Below are positions 1 to 7,894 of a stretch of 11,811 nt of DNA, in pieces. The stretch comes from Iamia sp964643485 (lineage in GTDB: Bacteria; Actinomycetota; Acidimicrobiia; Acidimicrobiales; Iamiaceae), in assembly GCA_964643485.1 (NCBI GenBank), contig CAZXRA010000185.1, forward strand, positions 1 to 11,811, read 5' to 3'. Positions within the stretch are counted from its first letter, which is position 1. Each line of letters begins with the position of its first letter. The notes beneath the pieces were generated by a model. That model was not told the DNA's origin, did not search any database, and worked only from the letters and a program-made list of their open reading frames with translations. The position numbers were made by a program, and so were the translations under genes.

Positions 1-1542
1 GCGGATCATCCCCTCGTCGGCGAACCCGAAGGGGATGCCCCGGCGTTGGAGCTCGGCCATGACCGGCCCGGAGTAGGGCTCGGCGAAGCGCGTGCCCCGC
101 ATGTCGATGACGAGGGTGCCCTCGCCCTCCAGGGCCTGCATCTGGCGGGCGACCTCGTCCATGGTGGGGACGACGTCCAGGTCGGACACGGGCCCGGCCT
201 TCACGTTGTAGGTGGGGAGGGTGGCGAGGGCGGCCACCACGGTGAGGGCGGTGAGGCCCAGGACGCCGCGCCGGGCCCGGGTCGGGGAGGTGGTGGCCGC
301 CCGGCGCAGGACGGCGACGACGAGGGCCAAGGTGGCGAAGGCCGCCGTCGGCCACATCCAGCGGAACTGGTGGGCGGCGATGCCGAGGATCCCCAGGGGG
401 AGCTGGGTGGAGGTGACGAGCCCGCAGGCCAGGGTGAGCCCGGCCGTGGTGAGGATCGACCACGACACCCGGTCGCGGCGCCGGAGGGCGTCGATCGTCG
501 CCGCCGCCATCACCAGGCCCAGGACCCCGAGGAGCAGGACCGACACGGGGAAGGAGGGGTCGACCGATGGGGGCTCCACCACCCCGATGTCGTGGACGAG
601 GGCGTCTTCGAAGGAGGGCCGCAGCCAGAACGGGGGGAGGACGACGGTGTCGGCCACCACCCGGGTGCCCAGCTCGACGCCGACGGTCTGCTCGGCCGCG
701 GCCATGTTGCCGGCCAGGCGCTGGAGGTTGCCCTCGTCATCGGCGGTGACGTTCTCGATCAGGGGCTGCAGCCAGCACAGTCCGACCACGACGAGGCTGA
801 TGCCGGCGACGCGGACGACGGCCCGGCGTCGCTCGGGCCACTGCTCCGGGTCGGCCCGCCGCTCGCCCCGCAGGGCCAGGGCCAGCCCGGCGATCCCCCA
901 CCCGCCCAGCACCACGACGAGCACGGCGTAGCTGAGGTGGGTCTGCACGATGAGGCTGGCCGTGGCCAGGCCCCACGGCAGGGCGACGAGGTCGCCGTCG
1001 AGCAGGGACCACACGCAGGCCAGGCCGAACAGGAAGGGGAGGAGCAGGCTGTGGGGCTGCCAGGGGTCGTACAGCAGCTCGCTGCCCATCGTCCAGCAGA
1101 GGAGGGCGCACACGGCCACGGCCGCCGCCCCGACGAGCGGCCCGCCCCGGCGTCGGGCCATGAGGGCGATGCCGACGATGGCGCCGGCGTTGAGCACGGC
1201 CACCCCGACGGCCAGGCCGGTGCCGCCGCCCAGCTTGGCCGGGAGGGCCAGCAGGTCGAACATGAGCGGCCCGGGGTTGTTGAAGTTGGTCGGGGTGTTC
1301 TGGGACGCCGACGTCCACGTGCCGAGGAGGGGGTGGTGCTCGGTGAGGACGTCGCGGGAGCGGATCAGGAAGTAGGCGTTGTCCCCGATGGGCCGCCAGC
1401 CGCGGGCCAGGCCCCGGACAGTGGCCACGGCGATGGCGACCAGCACCGCTCCCACCGCGGCCCAGAAGAAGCGGTCCGCTCCCGGCATCGGCTCTGTGCG
1501 CTCAGGGGCACGGGTCTCCTCGTCGTCGGCCACGGCCTCCAC
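1..1542 (-). CDS. GT-C-type membrane glycosyltransferase, 3' end beyond the window
   Basis: The minus-strand frame from GTG 1542 is open to the window edge: 514 codons, C-terminus missing. The protein is a multi-pass membrane protein. A short charged N-terminus precedes a first membrane helix (about residues 26-42). An acidic loop motif GDNAYFLIRSRD (residues 53-64) follows, where GT-C enzymes carry their catalytic or donor-binding Asp. Later come NNPGPL (88-93), YDPWQPHSLLLP (158-169) and QTHLSY (200-205), then further helices and a soluble tail starting near residue 450. The same landmarks occur in the same order in the upstream gene ending at 1549, so the two are tandem paralogs and probably one operon (6-bp gap). 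Comparison with that paralog suggests roughly 120-170 residues are missing. The start is uncertain: GAGGAG lies only 2 bases before GTG 1542, and an in-frame GTG at 1533 is an alternative. The sugar and acceptor are unknown; use of a polyprenyl-phosphate sugar is inferred from the fold and the neighbouring GT2 gene. Confidence 0.85.
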   Translation of the reverse strand, partial: MEAVADDEETRAPERTEPMPGADRFFWAAVGAVLVAIAVATVRGLARGWRPIGDNAYFLIRSRDVLTEHHPLLGTWTSASQNTPTNFNNPGPLMFDLLALPAKLGGGTGLAVGVAVLNAGAIVGIALMARRRGGPLVGAAAVAVCALLCWTMGSELLYDPWQPHSLLLPFLFGLACVWSLLDGDLVALPWGLATASLIVQTHLSYAVLVVVLGGWGIAGLALALRGERRADPEQWPERRRAVVRVAGISLVVVGLCWLQPLIENVTADDEGNLQRLAGNMAAAEQTVGVELGTRVVADTVVLPPFWLRPSFEDALVHDIGVVEPPSVDPSFPVSVLLLGVLGLVMAAATIDALRRRDRVSWSILTTAGLTLACGLVTSTQLPLGILGIAAHQFRWMWPTAAFATLALVVAVLRRAATTSPTRARRGVLGLTALTVVAALATLPTYNVKAGPVSDLDVVPTMDEVARQMQALEGEGTLVIDMRGTRFAEPYSGPVMAELQRRGIPFGFADEGMIR

Positions 1543-1548
1543 GGCTCC

Positions 1549-3522
1549 TCACCCCACCATCGACGTGGGGCCGACGAAGGCCACGACGGGCTGGCCCAGG
1601 GCCAGCAGCCGGTCGATGCCGTCGTGGAGCTCCGGGGTCGGGCGCCGGTCGATGGCGGCGAGGAACAGGTTCTCGTCGACCAGGGTGGCCACGTCGGCCA
1701 GGCCCATGCCCCGCAGGCCGTCGACCACCTCCTGGCGGACCCGGGCGAACTCCTCCCGCTCGGCCGGGCTGCGGGGGTCGACGGCGGCGATCTCCACCGC
1801 GCCGGGCCGGGAGCGCCAGTCGCGCACGGGCACGTCGCCGAGGGCCAGGTGCAGGGCGGCGGTGGCTTCCTCGGGCGGGCGGAAGCGGTGGCGGGCGACC
1901 TGCACGGTCCACCACGGCTCCAGCACTCCCACGTCGAAGCCGGCCCGCTCCAGCTCGTTCACCACGGCGATCCCCTGGGCGCCGATGTTGACCGTGTCCC
2001 GCCAGGTGACGATGTAGCGCTCGTCGTGGCCCCGGTAGGGGGCGTCGTCGTCGAGGGCGGTCACCACCTCGGGCATCACCGCGGCGAGCTGGTCGGACAG
2101 GTCCACCGCCGGCTGCTCCACCCGGGCGGCGCGCACCGAGAAGACCGTCGCCGCCACCACGGCCACGGCGACGAGGGCACCCAGGCCCCGGCGGGCCCAG
2201 GGCTCGATCCGCTCCCGACCGCGGGACCGATCGGCCACCAGGGCCACCGCCGTCCAGGCCACGGCCAGCAGCAGCAGGCCGGTGATGCCCCATGCCCACA
2301 TCATCAGGTAGTACCAGAGGAGCCCGAAGATGCGGCTGATGGCGTAGGTGGCCAGCACCAGCGACACCCCGACCACCAGATGGAGGCGGAGCAGGGCCTC
2401 GTGACGCAGGCGCCAGGCGGCCACCACGGCCGCCCCCCAGGCGAGGAGGACGGCGCCCCCGGGCAGGTACGACCCGGTCGGGGCGGTGGACGCCCCCACC
2501 AGGCTGCCCACGTCGGCCCCCTGGCCGGTGAGGAAGCGCCAGGGATCGAGGTGGAGCAGCACCATCTGGACGCCGCGCTTCAGCCCCACCGGCGCTTCGG
2601 GCGGGTTGCTGAAGTGGTCGACGAGGAGCGACAGGTTGCCGGGATCGACCTGGATCTGGTCGAGGACCACCGGCGACCACAGGACGACGGCCAGCCCCAC
2701 GGAGCCCGCGAGCCAGCGCAGGACGCGCCGGCGCTCGTCCCCGTCGCCCCGGCGGTAGGCGTCGGCCACCCCCAGCAGGGCGAGGACGCCCAGGCCGCCG
2801 GTGAGCCCGACGTAGGGGACGTGGGTCTGGGCGCAGAAGGAGGCGGCGAACACGGCGACGGGCAGGGCCACCAGGTCGCGGCACAGCACCCGCCAGACGG
2901 CGAGGAGGAGGGTCGTCCACCACATCACCGGGAGGTACGGGTTCCACGGTTGGGTGAGCACCTCGGGCCCGTAGGAGCGCATGAGCAGGGCCAGCAGGGC
3001 CGCCACCCCCACCATCAGGGCCACCTGGCCCCGGCGGCGGGCCAGCCACAGGGCCGTGGACGCCGCCGCGGCGTGGAGCACCACGGTGCCCACCTCCATG
3101 GCCCAGGCCGACGCCCCGAACAGGCGGTAGGTGGGGGCGAGCAGCCAGAAGCTCAGGGGGCCGGGGTGGCTGCCCCGCTCGCCGTCGAAGCCGCCGATGC
3201 GGCCGGGCAGGCCGATGAGGGGGGTGTGGCGGGAGCCGACGTCGCGCACCCGCAGCTCGGTCATGGCCAGGTCGAGGATGGGGTACCAGCGGGGCCGGCT
3301 CAGCACGGCCACGGCCACCACGAGGGGCACGGCCAGCACCGCGGTCAGGAGGGCCTGGACGGCCCGGGGCGACAGGCGTCCGGCCCCGGCCCGATCGGCC
3401 GGCGGATCGGCGCTGGGAGAGCCGGGATCGGGGCCCCTGACGCCCTCGTCGGGCCCGCCGTCCGTGGTCGTCCCCGTCACGCGCGATCGGGGAGGAGCAC
3501 CGGCGACATGGCCGGCGAGCAT
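1549..3522 (-). CDS. GT-C-type membrane glycosyltransferase, paralog of the gene downstream
   Basis: A 657-residue multi-pass membrane protein. I chose ATG 3522 because GAGGGAG (3531-3537) sits 8 bases before it. GTG 3480 is a possible later start, and longer in-frame versions would run into the divergent gene at 3575. The order is: a Pro/Gly/Asp-rich cytoplasmic N-terminus (1-50), a first helix (about 56-75), a loop containing ILDLAMTELRVRD (82-94) with candidate catalytic acids D84 and E89, HPGPLSF (119-125), QPWNPYLP (191-198), QTHVPY (232-237), many further helices, and a soluble extracytoplasmic C-terminal domain of about 200 residues. This is the topology of GT-C enzymes that use lipid-phosphate sugars (GT39/GT83-like). 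Family assignment at that level is fairly safe, but the substrate is not determined. It is divergent from the gene at 3575 across 52 bp and lies 6 bp before the downstream paralog, indicating co-transcription. Confidence 0.88.
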   Translation of the reverse strand: MLAGHVAGAPPRSRVTGTTTDGGPDEGVRGPDPGSPSADPPADRAGAGRLSPRAVQALLTAVLAVPLVVAVAVLSRPRWYPILDLAMTELRVRDVGSRHTPLIGLPGRIGGFDGERGSHPGPLSFWLLAPTYRLFGASAWAMEVGTVVLHAAAASTALWLARRRGQVALMVGVAALLALLMRSYGPEVLTQPWNPYLPVMWWTTLLLAVWRVLCRDLVALPVAVFAASFCAQTHVPYVGLTGGLGVLALLGVADAYRRGDGDERRRVLRWLAGSVGLAVVLWSPVVLDQIQVDPGNLSLLVDHFSNPPEAPVGLKRGVQMVLLHLDPWRFLTGQGADVGSLVGASTAPTGSYLPGGAVLLAWGAAVVAAWRLRHEALLRLHLVVGVSLVLATYAISRIFGLLWYYLMMWAWGITGLLLLAVAWTAVALVADRSRGRERIEPWARRGLGALVAVAVVAATVFSVRAARVEQPAVDLSDQLAAVMPEVVTALDDDAPYRGHDERYIVTWRDTVNIGAQGIAVVNELERAGFDVGVLEPWWTVQVARHRFRPPEEATAALHLALGDVPVRDWRSRPGAVEIAAVDPRSPAEREEFARVRQEVVDGLRGMGLADVATLVDENLFLAAIDRRPTPELHDGIDRLLALGQPVVAFVGPTSMVG

Positions 3523-3530
3523 AGGCGCGG

Positions 3531-3537
3531 CTCCCTC
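3531..3537 (-). promoter_or_regulatory. Shine-Dalgarno site for the 3522 gene
   Basis: The minus strand reads GAGGGAG, 8 bases before ATG 3522. It decides the start of this gene and is the only well-spaced Shine-Dalgarno sequence among the nine starts, which otherwise look leaderless or translationally coupled. Confidence 0.6.
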
Positions 3538-3557
3538 GGCCCCACGGGTGCCCCCAC

Positions 3558-3563
3558 TACTCT
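3558..3563 (+). promoter_or_regulatory. Candidate -10 box for the 3575 gene
   Basis: TACTCT fits TAnnnT and ends 11 bases before ATG 3575, so a transcript would have almost no leader (about 4 nt). No Shine-Dalgarno sequence is present. On the opposite strand the overlapping bases read TAGTGG (3559-3554), a weaker -10-like hexamer that could serve the divergent gene. The 52-bp gap therefore probably holds both promoters. The spacing is looser than at the other promoters listed here. Confidence 0.4.
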
Positions 3564-3574
3564 CCTGCCCGCCC

Positions 3575-5335
3575 ATGGACGACGCCGCCACCCTCGCCCC
3601 CGCTGCCGACGGATCACCCGCCGGCGCCGGGGCCGACCCCGATCCGGCCCCCCGTCCCCGGGGTGGCGGCATCGACTGGCGCACGGCGGCGGCCCTGGCC
3701 GTGATCGCCCTCGCCGTCGTCCTGCCCCTGCGGGCCCTGTTCCAGCAGGGAGGGTCGCCGATGGAGGAGGGCTTCATGCTCGTCTTCCCCGAGCGGGTGC
3801 TCGCCGGCGACGTCCCCCACCGCGACTTCCTCCACCTCTACGGGCCGGGCAGCCTCTGGGTGCTGGCCGCGGCGTACGAGGTGGCCGGGGCCTCGCTCAC
3901 CGTCGAACGGGTCGTCGGCCTGGTCCAACAGCTCGGGATCGTGCTGGGCCTGTTCGCCCTGGCCCGGCCGTTCGGGCGCCGCATCGCCACCGTGTGCGGG
4001 GTGGTGGCCGTCCTCTTCACCCTCATGCCCATCGGCCTCACCGCCCTGGCCTGGAGCGGGGGGGTGGCCCTGGCCGTGCTGGGCCTGGTGGCCGGGCTGC
4101 GGGGCCGCGCCCTCCTCGACGCCGCGCCCGACAACCCGGCGGGGGGACGCTGGCTGGTCGCCGCCGGGGCCCTCGGAGCGGCCGCGCTGCTCTACCGGCC
4201 CGACCTGGTGGTCGCCGTCGCCCTCTCCTACGGGGCCCTGGCCTGGCGCCTGCCCCGACCCCACCTGGTGCGCCTGCTGGGGGCGCTGGCCGGGGTGGCC
4301 GCCGTGGGCTACGGCGTCCACCTGGCGCTGGCCGGGCCGGTGCGGGCCTTCGAGGGCATGGTGCTGGAGCCCGTCTTCGACCTGCGGGGCGGGCGCCGGC
4401 TGCCGGCCCCTCCCTCGTGGGAGACCTACGACGGGGCCCTGGCCCGGGTGGCCGAGCTGATCGCCCCGGGGTGGTCCCTCCCGGCCCCGCGGGGCCCCCA
4501 CCAGGTGGTGCTGTGGTTCTGGCTCCTCCCCCTCGTGGCCGTGGGCGAGGTGGCCTATGCCGGGTGGCGAGCCCGGCGGGGAGACGAGGGCGACGCCGAT
4601 CGGGCCCGGCGCCTGCTGGTCGTGGCCCTCCTGGGGTTGGGGATGATGCCCCAGGCCCTCCAGCGCCCCGACGCCACCCACCTGGCCTGGGTGAGCTGCG
4701 TGCCGCTGGCCGTGCTGCCGCTGTTCGTGGCCGAGGCGGTGCGGGGCCGCCGTCCCGCCGGCGAGGGGAGGGGACTGCGGGGCTTCGTCGCCGGGACGGC
4801 GGCGGCCCTGGCCGTGCTGTTCGTCGTCACCCCCTTCTTCACGGTGCGGACGTGGACGGACCTGGTCCGCCGGTCGGTGCAGGACGACCACTACGGCGTG
4901 GACGTCCGGCGCGACGACCGCGTCTTCGTCATCGGGGCCGAGCCCATCGCCGCCGCGGCTCAGGACGTCGTCGACGCCCTCGACGCCCGGGCCCGACCCG
5001 GGGAGCGCCTCTTCGTGGGCACCGGCGACCTGCGGCGCACGCCCTACAGCGACGCCTACCTGTACCACCTGTTCCCCGAGCTCGACCCGGCGACGCGCTA
5101 CATCGAGATGGACCCCGGCGTGGCCAACGCCCCCGACTCGGGGCTGGCCGGCGACGTGGCCTCGGCCGACTGGCTGATCCTCAGCCACGTGTGGGACCCC
5201 TGGGACGAGCCCAACGACTCCCGGGCCCTCGGCTCCGACGCCCCCAACCGGGTGGTGGCGGAACAGTTCTGCCTGGTGGGTGGGTACGGGCCCGACGACG
5301 CCCCGTACTTCCTGCTGTACGAGCGCTGCCGGTAG
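3575..5335 (+). CDS. GT-C-like multi-pass membrane glycosyltransferase with extracytoplasmic C-terminal domain
   Basis: 586 residues from ATG 3575. A low-complexity Ala/Pro/Asp N-terminus (1-33) precedes the first helix (about 36-53). The first external loop holds MEEGFMLVFPERVLAGDVPHRDF (start 63), with acids E64/E65 where GT39-like enzymes usually have Asp-Glu, followed by LYGPGSLW (88-95), which matches the usual aromatic-P-G loop position. YRPDL (207-211) and RPDATHLAW (364-372) are further conserved-looking loops. The last helix is about 403-422. Residues 427-586 form a soluble domain, predicted to be outside the membrane. It is not an obvious paralog of the two minus-strand enzymes. The GT2 gene follows after 53 bp and has its own promoter candidate, so the two may or may not share a transcript. 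A glycosyltransferase role is inferred from topology and loop motifs, and the substrate is unknown. Confidence 0.82.
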   Translation: MDDAATLAPAADGSPAGAGADPDPAPRPRGGGIDWRTAAALAVIALAVVLPLRALFQQGGSPMEEGFMLVFPERVLAGDVPHRDFLHLYGPGSLWVLAAAYEVAGASLTVERVVGLVQQLGIVLGLFALARPFGRRIATVCGVVAVLFTLMPIGLTALAWSGGVALAVLGLVAGLRGRALLDAAPDNPAGGRWLVAAGALGAAALLYRPDLVVAVALSYGALAWRLPRPHLVRLLGALAGVAAVGYGVHLALAGPVRAFEGMVLEPVFDLRGGRRLPAPPSWETYDGALARVAELIAPGWSLPAPRGPHQVVLWFWLLPLVAVGEVAYAGWRARRGDEGDADRARRLLVVALLGLGMMPQALQRPDATHLAWVSCVPLAVLPLFVAEAVRGRRPAGEGRGLRGFVAGTAAALAVLFVVTPFFTVRTWTDLVRRSVQDDHYGVDVRRDDRVFVIGAEPIAAAAQDVVDALDARARPGERLFVGTGDLRRTPYSDAYLYHLFPELDPATRYIEMDPGVANAPDSGLAGDVASADWLILSHVWDPWDEPNDSRALGSDAPNRVVAEQFCLVGGYGPDDAPYFLLYERCR

Positions 5336-5374
5336 ACCCGGTGGGTGGCCTCGGAGCAGGGGAGGGGCCGGCAG

Positions 5375-5380
5375 TAGTGT
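5375..5380 (+). promoter_or_regulatory. Leaderless -10 box for the GT2 gene
   Basis: TAGTGT lies 8 bases before ATG 5389, so transcription would be expected to start at or within a base or two of the start codon. A purine-rich GGAG-containing stretch (about 5353-5367) is more than 20 bases upstream, too far to act as a ribosome binding site. I see no convincing -35. Confidence 0.5.
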
Positions 5381-5388
5381 CGCCCGCC

Positions 5389-6153
5389 ATGCGCGTCGCC
5401 GTGCTGGTCCCCACCTACGACGAGGTGGACAACGTCGAGCCCATGGTGCGCGCCATCCGGGCGGCCGTGCCCGAGGCCGCCATCGTGGTCATCGACGACG
5501 CCAGCCCCGACGGGACAGCCGACGTGGCCGAGCGGGTGGGAGCCGAGCTGGGCCGGGTGGACGTGCTGCGCCGGGCGGGCAAGGACGGCCTGGGCAACGC
5601 CTACCGGGCCGGCTTCGCCCACGCTCTCGATCAGGGCGCCGAGATCCTGGTCACCATCGACGCCGACTTCTCCCATGACCCGGGCGCCGTGCCCGACCTG
5701 CTGGCCGAGATCGACGCCGGCCAGGACCTGGTGGCCGGTTCCCGGTACGTCCCCGGCGGCAGCACCCCGAACTGGCCCGTGCACCGCCGGGCCCTGTCCC
5801 GCTACGGCAACCGCTACACGTGCTGGGTGCTGGGCCTGCCCGTGCGCGACGCCACCTCCGGCTTCCGGGCCTACCGGGCATCGGTGCTGCGGGCGATCGA
5901 CTACGGCACCACCCGGGCCAACGGCTACGCCTTCATGACCGAGCTGGCCTTCCGGGTGGCGGCGGCCGGGGGGCGGATCGCCGAGATCCCCATCGAGTTC
6001 CGCGACCGGGAGCGGGGCACGTCGAAGATGTCGGCTCGCATCATCGTGGAGTCGATGGGGCGGGTCACCTGGTGGGGTGGCCGGGAGGGGCTTCGTCGGT
6101 TGCGTCGACGCCGGGACGACCGCTCGGCCGTGGTGGGGTCGCCGGGCTCGTGA
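5389..6153 (+). CDS. GT2 polyprenol-phosphate mannose synthase-like glycosyltransferase
   Basis: 254 residues. This is a GT-A fold family-2 enzyme of the dolichol/polyprenol-phosphate mannosyltransferase (DPM1/Ppm1) type, which moves a sugar from a nucleotide donor (GDP-mannose in the characterised members) to a polyprenyl phosphate on the inner face of the membrane. Motifs seen are VPTYDEVDN (7-15), VIDDASPDGT (34-43, nucleotide binding), KDGLGNAYR (65-73), the metal-binding DAD at 91-93, GSRYVPGG (117-124), SGFRAY (157-162) and GTSKM (210-214). All are typical of this family and all are intact. No membrane helix is present, so it resembles the catalytic domain alone, unlike fused forms with an acyltransferase or membrane domain. 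It overlaps the next GT-C gene by 4 bases (GTGA), strong evidence of coupled expression and a shared pathway. A glucose or other hexose donor cannot be excluded from sequence alone. Confidence 0.93.
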   Translation: MRVAVLVPTYDEVDNVEPMVRAIRAAVPEAAIVVIDDASPDGTADVAERVGAELGRVDVLRRAGKDGLGNAYRAGFAHALDQGAEILVTIDADFSHDPGAVPDLLAEIDAGQDLVAGSRYVPGGSTPNWPVHRRALSRYGNRYTCWVLGLPVRDATSGFRAYRASVLRAIDYGTTRANGYAFMTELAFRVAAAGGRIAEIPIEFRDRERGTSKMSARIIVESMGRVTWWGGREGLRRLRRRRDDRSAVVGSPGS

Positions 6154-7526
6154 CGACCCGCCTCGCCGCGGCCCGCGAGGCCGTCCGGGCCGACCGCACC
6201 CTCGGGGTGGTGGCCGCCGCGGCCGTCGTCGGTGCCGTCCTGCGCGTGGTGTGGGTGCTGATCGCCGCCCGGCGCCCGACCCACCTCTATGACCCGGCCC
6301 GGTACGTCGGCTACGCCGAGGCCATCGCTCGGGGGGACGGGATGATCGGGCTCACCGGCGAGGCCACCGCCTACTTCCCGCCCGGCTACCCCTACGCCCT
6401 GGGGGCGGTCCAGGCCGTGCTGGTGCACACGCCGCTGCCCGACGACCTGCCCCTCGTCGCCGGCCTGCTCCAGGCCCTCCTGGGCACGGCCAGCATCGTG
6501 ATGGTCGCCGTGCTGGGCCGGCGGCTGCACTCGGCCGCGGCCGGGGCCGTGGCCGCCTTGTGCCTGGCCGTCTACCCCAACCTGGTGCTGCACACGGCGG
6601 CCATGCTGAGCGAGACGTTGGCCATCGCCCTGCTCCTCGGCCTCCTGGTGGTGCTGGTGCCCCCGCCGGGGGACGACCCGTGGCCGGCGGGCCTCGACCG
6701 CCGCCGCCTGGTCGCCGCCGGGCTGCTCCTCGGGGCCCTCCTGCTGGTGCGGCCGGTGTCGGCCGGGGTGGTGCTGGCCCTGGGCGTCGCCCTCCTCGTG
6801 GCCCGGGTCGGGGTGCGCCGGATCGCCATGACGCTCGGGGTGGTCCTCGGCATCGCCGTGCTGTGCGTGGTGCCGTGGACGATCCGCAACGCCGTGCGCC
6901 TGGACGCCTTCGTGGCCGTCTCCACCAACACCGGGGACAACTTCTGCATGGGTCACGGCCCGGGGGCCACCGGCGGCTTCCGCATCGGGTTGGATGACGA
7001 GTGCGCCACCGGCACCGGGGTGCAGCACGGCATCGAGGGCGAGCTGCGCAACGACAGGGAGAAGACCCGGCGGGCCTTCCGGCTCATCCGGGAGAACTGG
7101 CAGGACGAGCCTCGCCTGGCCTGGGAGCGGATGCGGATCACCTTCGCCGACGACGACGATGCCGTCGACGCCGTGCAGTCCTACGACGACGATCCCTGGA
7201 TCGACGATGCCCCCAAGGCGAGCAGGGGCAGGGAGCTGTTCCTGCGGCGGGTGAGCGCGCTGGGTTGGGCCGGTGTCGGCATCGTCGGGGCGGTGGGCAT
7301 GGTGATGTTGGCCGCCAGCCGCCGGCCCGACCGGCTGCTCGTGCCTCTCACCGCCGCCGGCCTCCTCCTCGCCCCCCTCGCCACCTTCGGCGACATCCGC
7401 TTCAAGGCGCCGGTCGTGCCCCTGCTGATCCTGGCCGCGGCCGTCGCCGTCGTCACCGTGGCCCGTGCCGTGCGAGGCCGAGCCGGCGGGGACGCGGAGG
7501 TCAGCCCACCGGGGGCAGGAGGGTGA
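6150..7526 (+). CDS. GT39-like (PMT/ArnT-type) membrane glycosyltransferase
   Basis: 458 residues from GTG 6150, whose first bases overlap the GT2 stop codon (GTGA). There is no Shine-Dalgarno sequence, so translation is probably coupled. The first helix is about 18-39. The following external loop contains LYDPARYVGYAEAIARGDG (46-64) with the candidate catalytic Asp48, then YFPPGYPYALG (75-85), the proline-glycine loop characteristic of this superfamily. MLSETLA (152-158) and PWTIRN (242-247) are further family landmarks. Residues about 248-365 form a hydrophilic external loop, followed by two or more helices and FGDIRFKAPV (413-422), then a short cytoplasmic tail. Residues 333-353 are unusually Asp-rich, perhaps a cation-binding patch. 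The likely role is transfer of a sugar from the polyprenyl-phosphate donor made by the upstream enzyme to an external acceptor. The last 26 bases overlap the convergent gene ending at 7501. Confidence 0.88.
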   Translation: MTTRLAAAREAVRADRTLGVVAAAAVVGAVLRVVWVLIAARRPTHLYDPARYVGYAEAIARGDGMIGLTGEATAYFPPGYPYALGAVQAVLVHTPLPDDLPLVAGLLQALLGTASIVMVAVLGRRLHSAAAGAVAALCLAVYPNLVLHTAAMLSETLAIALLLGLLVVLVPPPGDDPWPAGLDRRRLVAAGLLLGALLLVRPVSAGVVLALGVALLVARVGVRRIAMTLGVVLGIAVLCVVPWTIRNAVRLDAFVAVSTNTGDNFCMGHGPGATGGFRIGLDDECATGTGVQHGIEGELRNDREKTRRAFRLIRENWQDEPRLAWERMRITFADDDDAVDAVQSYDDDPWIDDAPKASRGRELFLRRVSALGWAGVGIVGAVGMVMLAASRRPDRLLVPLTAAGLLLAPLATFGDIRFKAPVVPLLILAAAVAVVTVARAVRGRAGGDAEVSPPGAGG

Positions 7527-7887
7527 GCGGCACCACGGTGGTGGGTCCGGCGTCGAGCCGGCAATGGGCCTCGACCACGCCGTAGTCGACGAACTCGAGC
7601 TGGGCCCGCACCAGCCGGTAGTTGAACTTGCCCGGCTCCACCTGGAGGGGCTGGACGTTGCGGGCGACCTGCTCGCCGTCGCGGTGGTAGGTGACCTCCA
7701 GCGCCCCCTGCCCCGGCTCGTCGGGCCGGCAGCGCACCAGCACCAGCAAGTGGGGCTCGATGGTCACGGGCACGGGCGACGGGGCGGCCAGCGAGAAGTG
7801 CACCCCGGTGAGGTCGATGCGAGTCGACGGTCCGGCGGCCTGGCGCATCTCCATCTCCTCGATGAAGACGGCAGCGACGATGTCCAT
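7501..7887 (-). CDS. Small hypothetical protein, predicted beta-rich
   Basis: 128 residues from ATG 7887 to the stop at 7501. I do not recognise it with confidence. It has no signal peptide or membrane segment. Short alternating hydrophobic stretches (IVAAVFIEEME, HLLVLVRC, ALEVTYHRDG, YRLVRAQLEFVDYGVVEAHC) suggest a compact beta-sandwich domain, somewhat like small cytoplasmic DUF proteins of actinobacteria (a DUF6941-like fold is one guess, unverified). The start is supported by TAGGTT 7 bases upstream. Its 3' end overlaps the convergent glycosyltransferase gene by 26 bases. It begins 23 bp after the stop of the NagA-family gene on the same strand, so it could be read from either promoter. 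The uninterrupted frame, the codon bias matching its neighbours and the promoter make it a real gene. Its function is unknown. Confidence 0.78.
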   Translation of the reverse strand: MDIVAAVFIEEMEMRQAAGPSTRIDLTGVHFSLAAPSPVPVTIEPHLLVLVRCRPDEPGQGALEVTYHRDGEQVARNVQPLQVEPGKFNYRLVRAQLEFVDYGVVEAHCRLDAGPTTVVPLTLLPPVG

Positions 7888-7894
7888 GGCGCCC

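Noticed and set aside
3523..3777. N-terminal extension of the 3522 gene to an ATG at 3777
   Set aside because: It would overlap the divergent gene at 3575 by about 200 bases and adds an Arg/Ala-rich tail without features. The Shine-Dalgarno site fits ATG 3522.
46..6153. A single open frame of about 2035 codons on the plus strand
   Set aside because: Only its last 254 codons (from ATG 5389) are a real protein. The earlier part lies antisense to two clear membrane-protein genes and out of frame with the gene at 3575, and reads as low-complexity Gly/Arg/Pro/His. Long shadow frames are expected in DNA this GC-rich because stop codons are rare.
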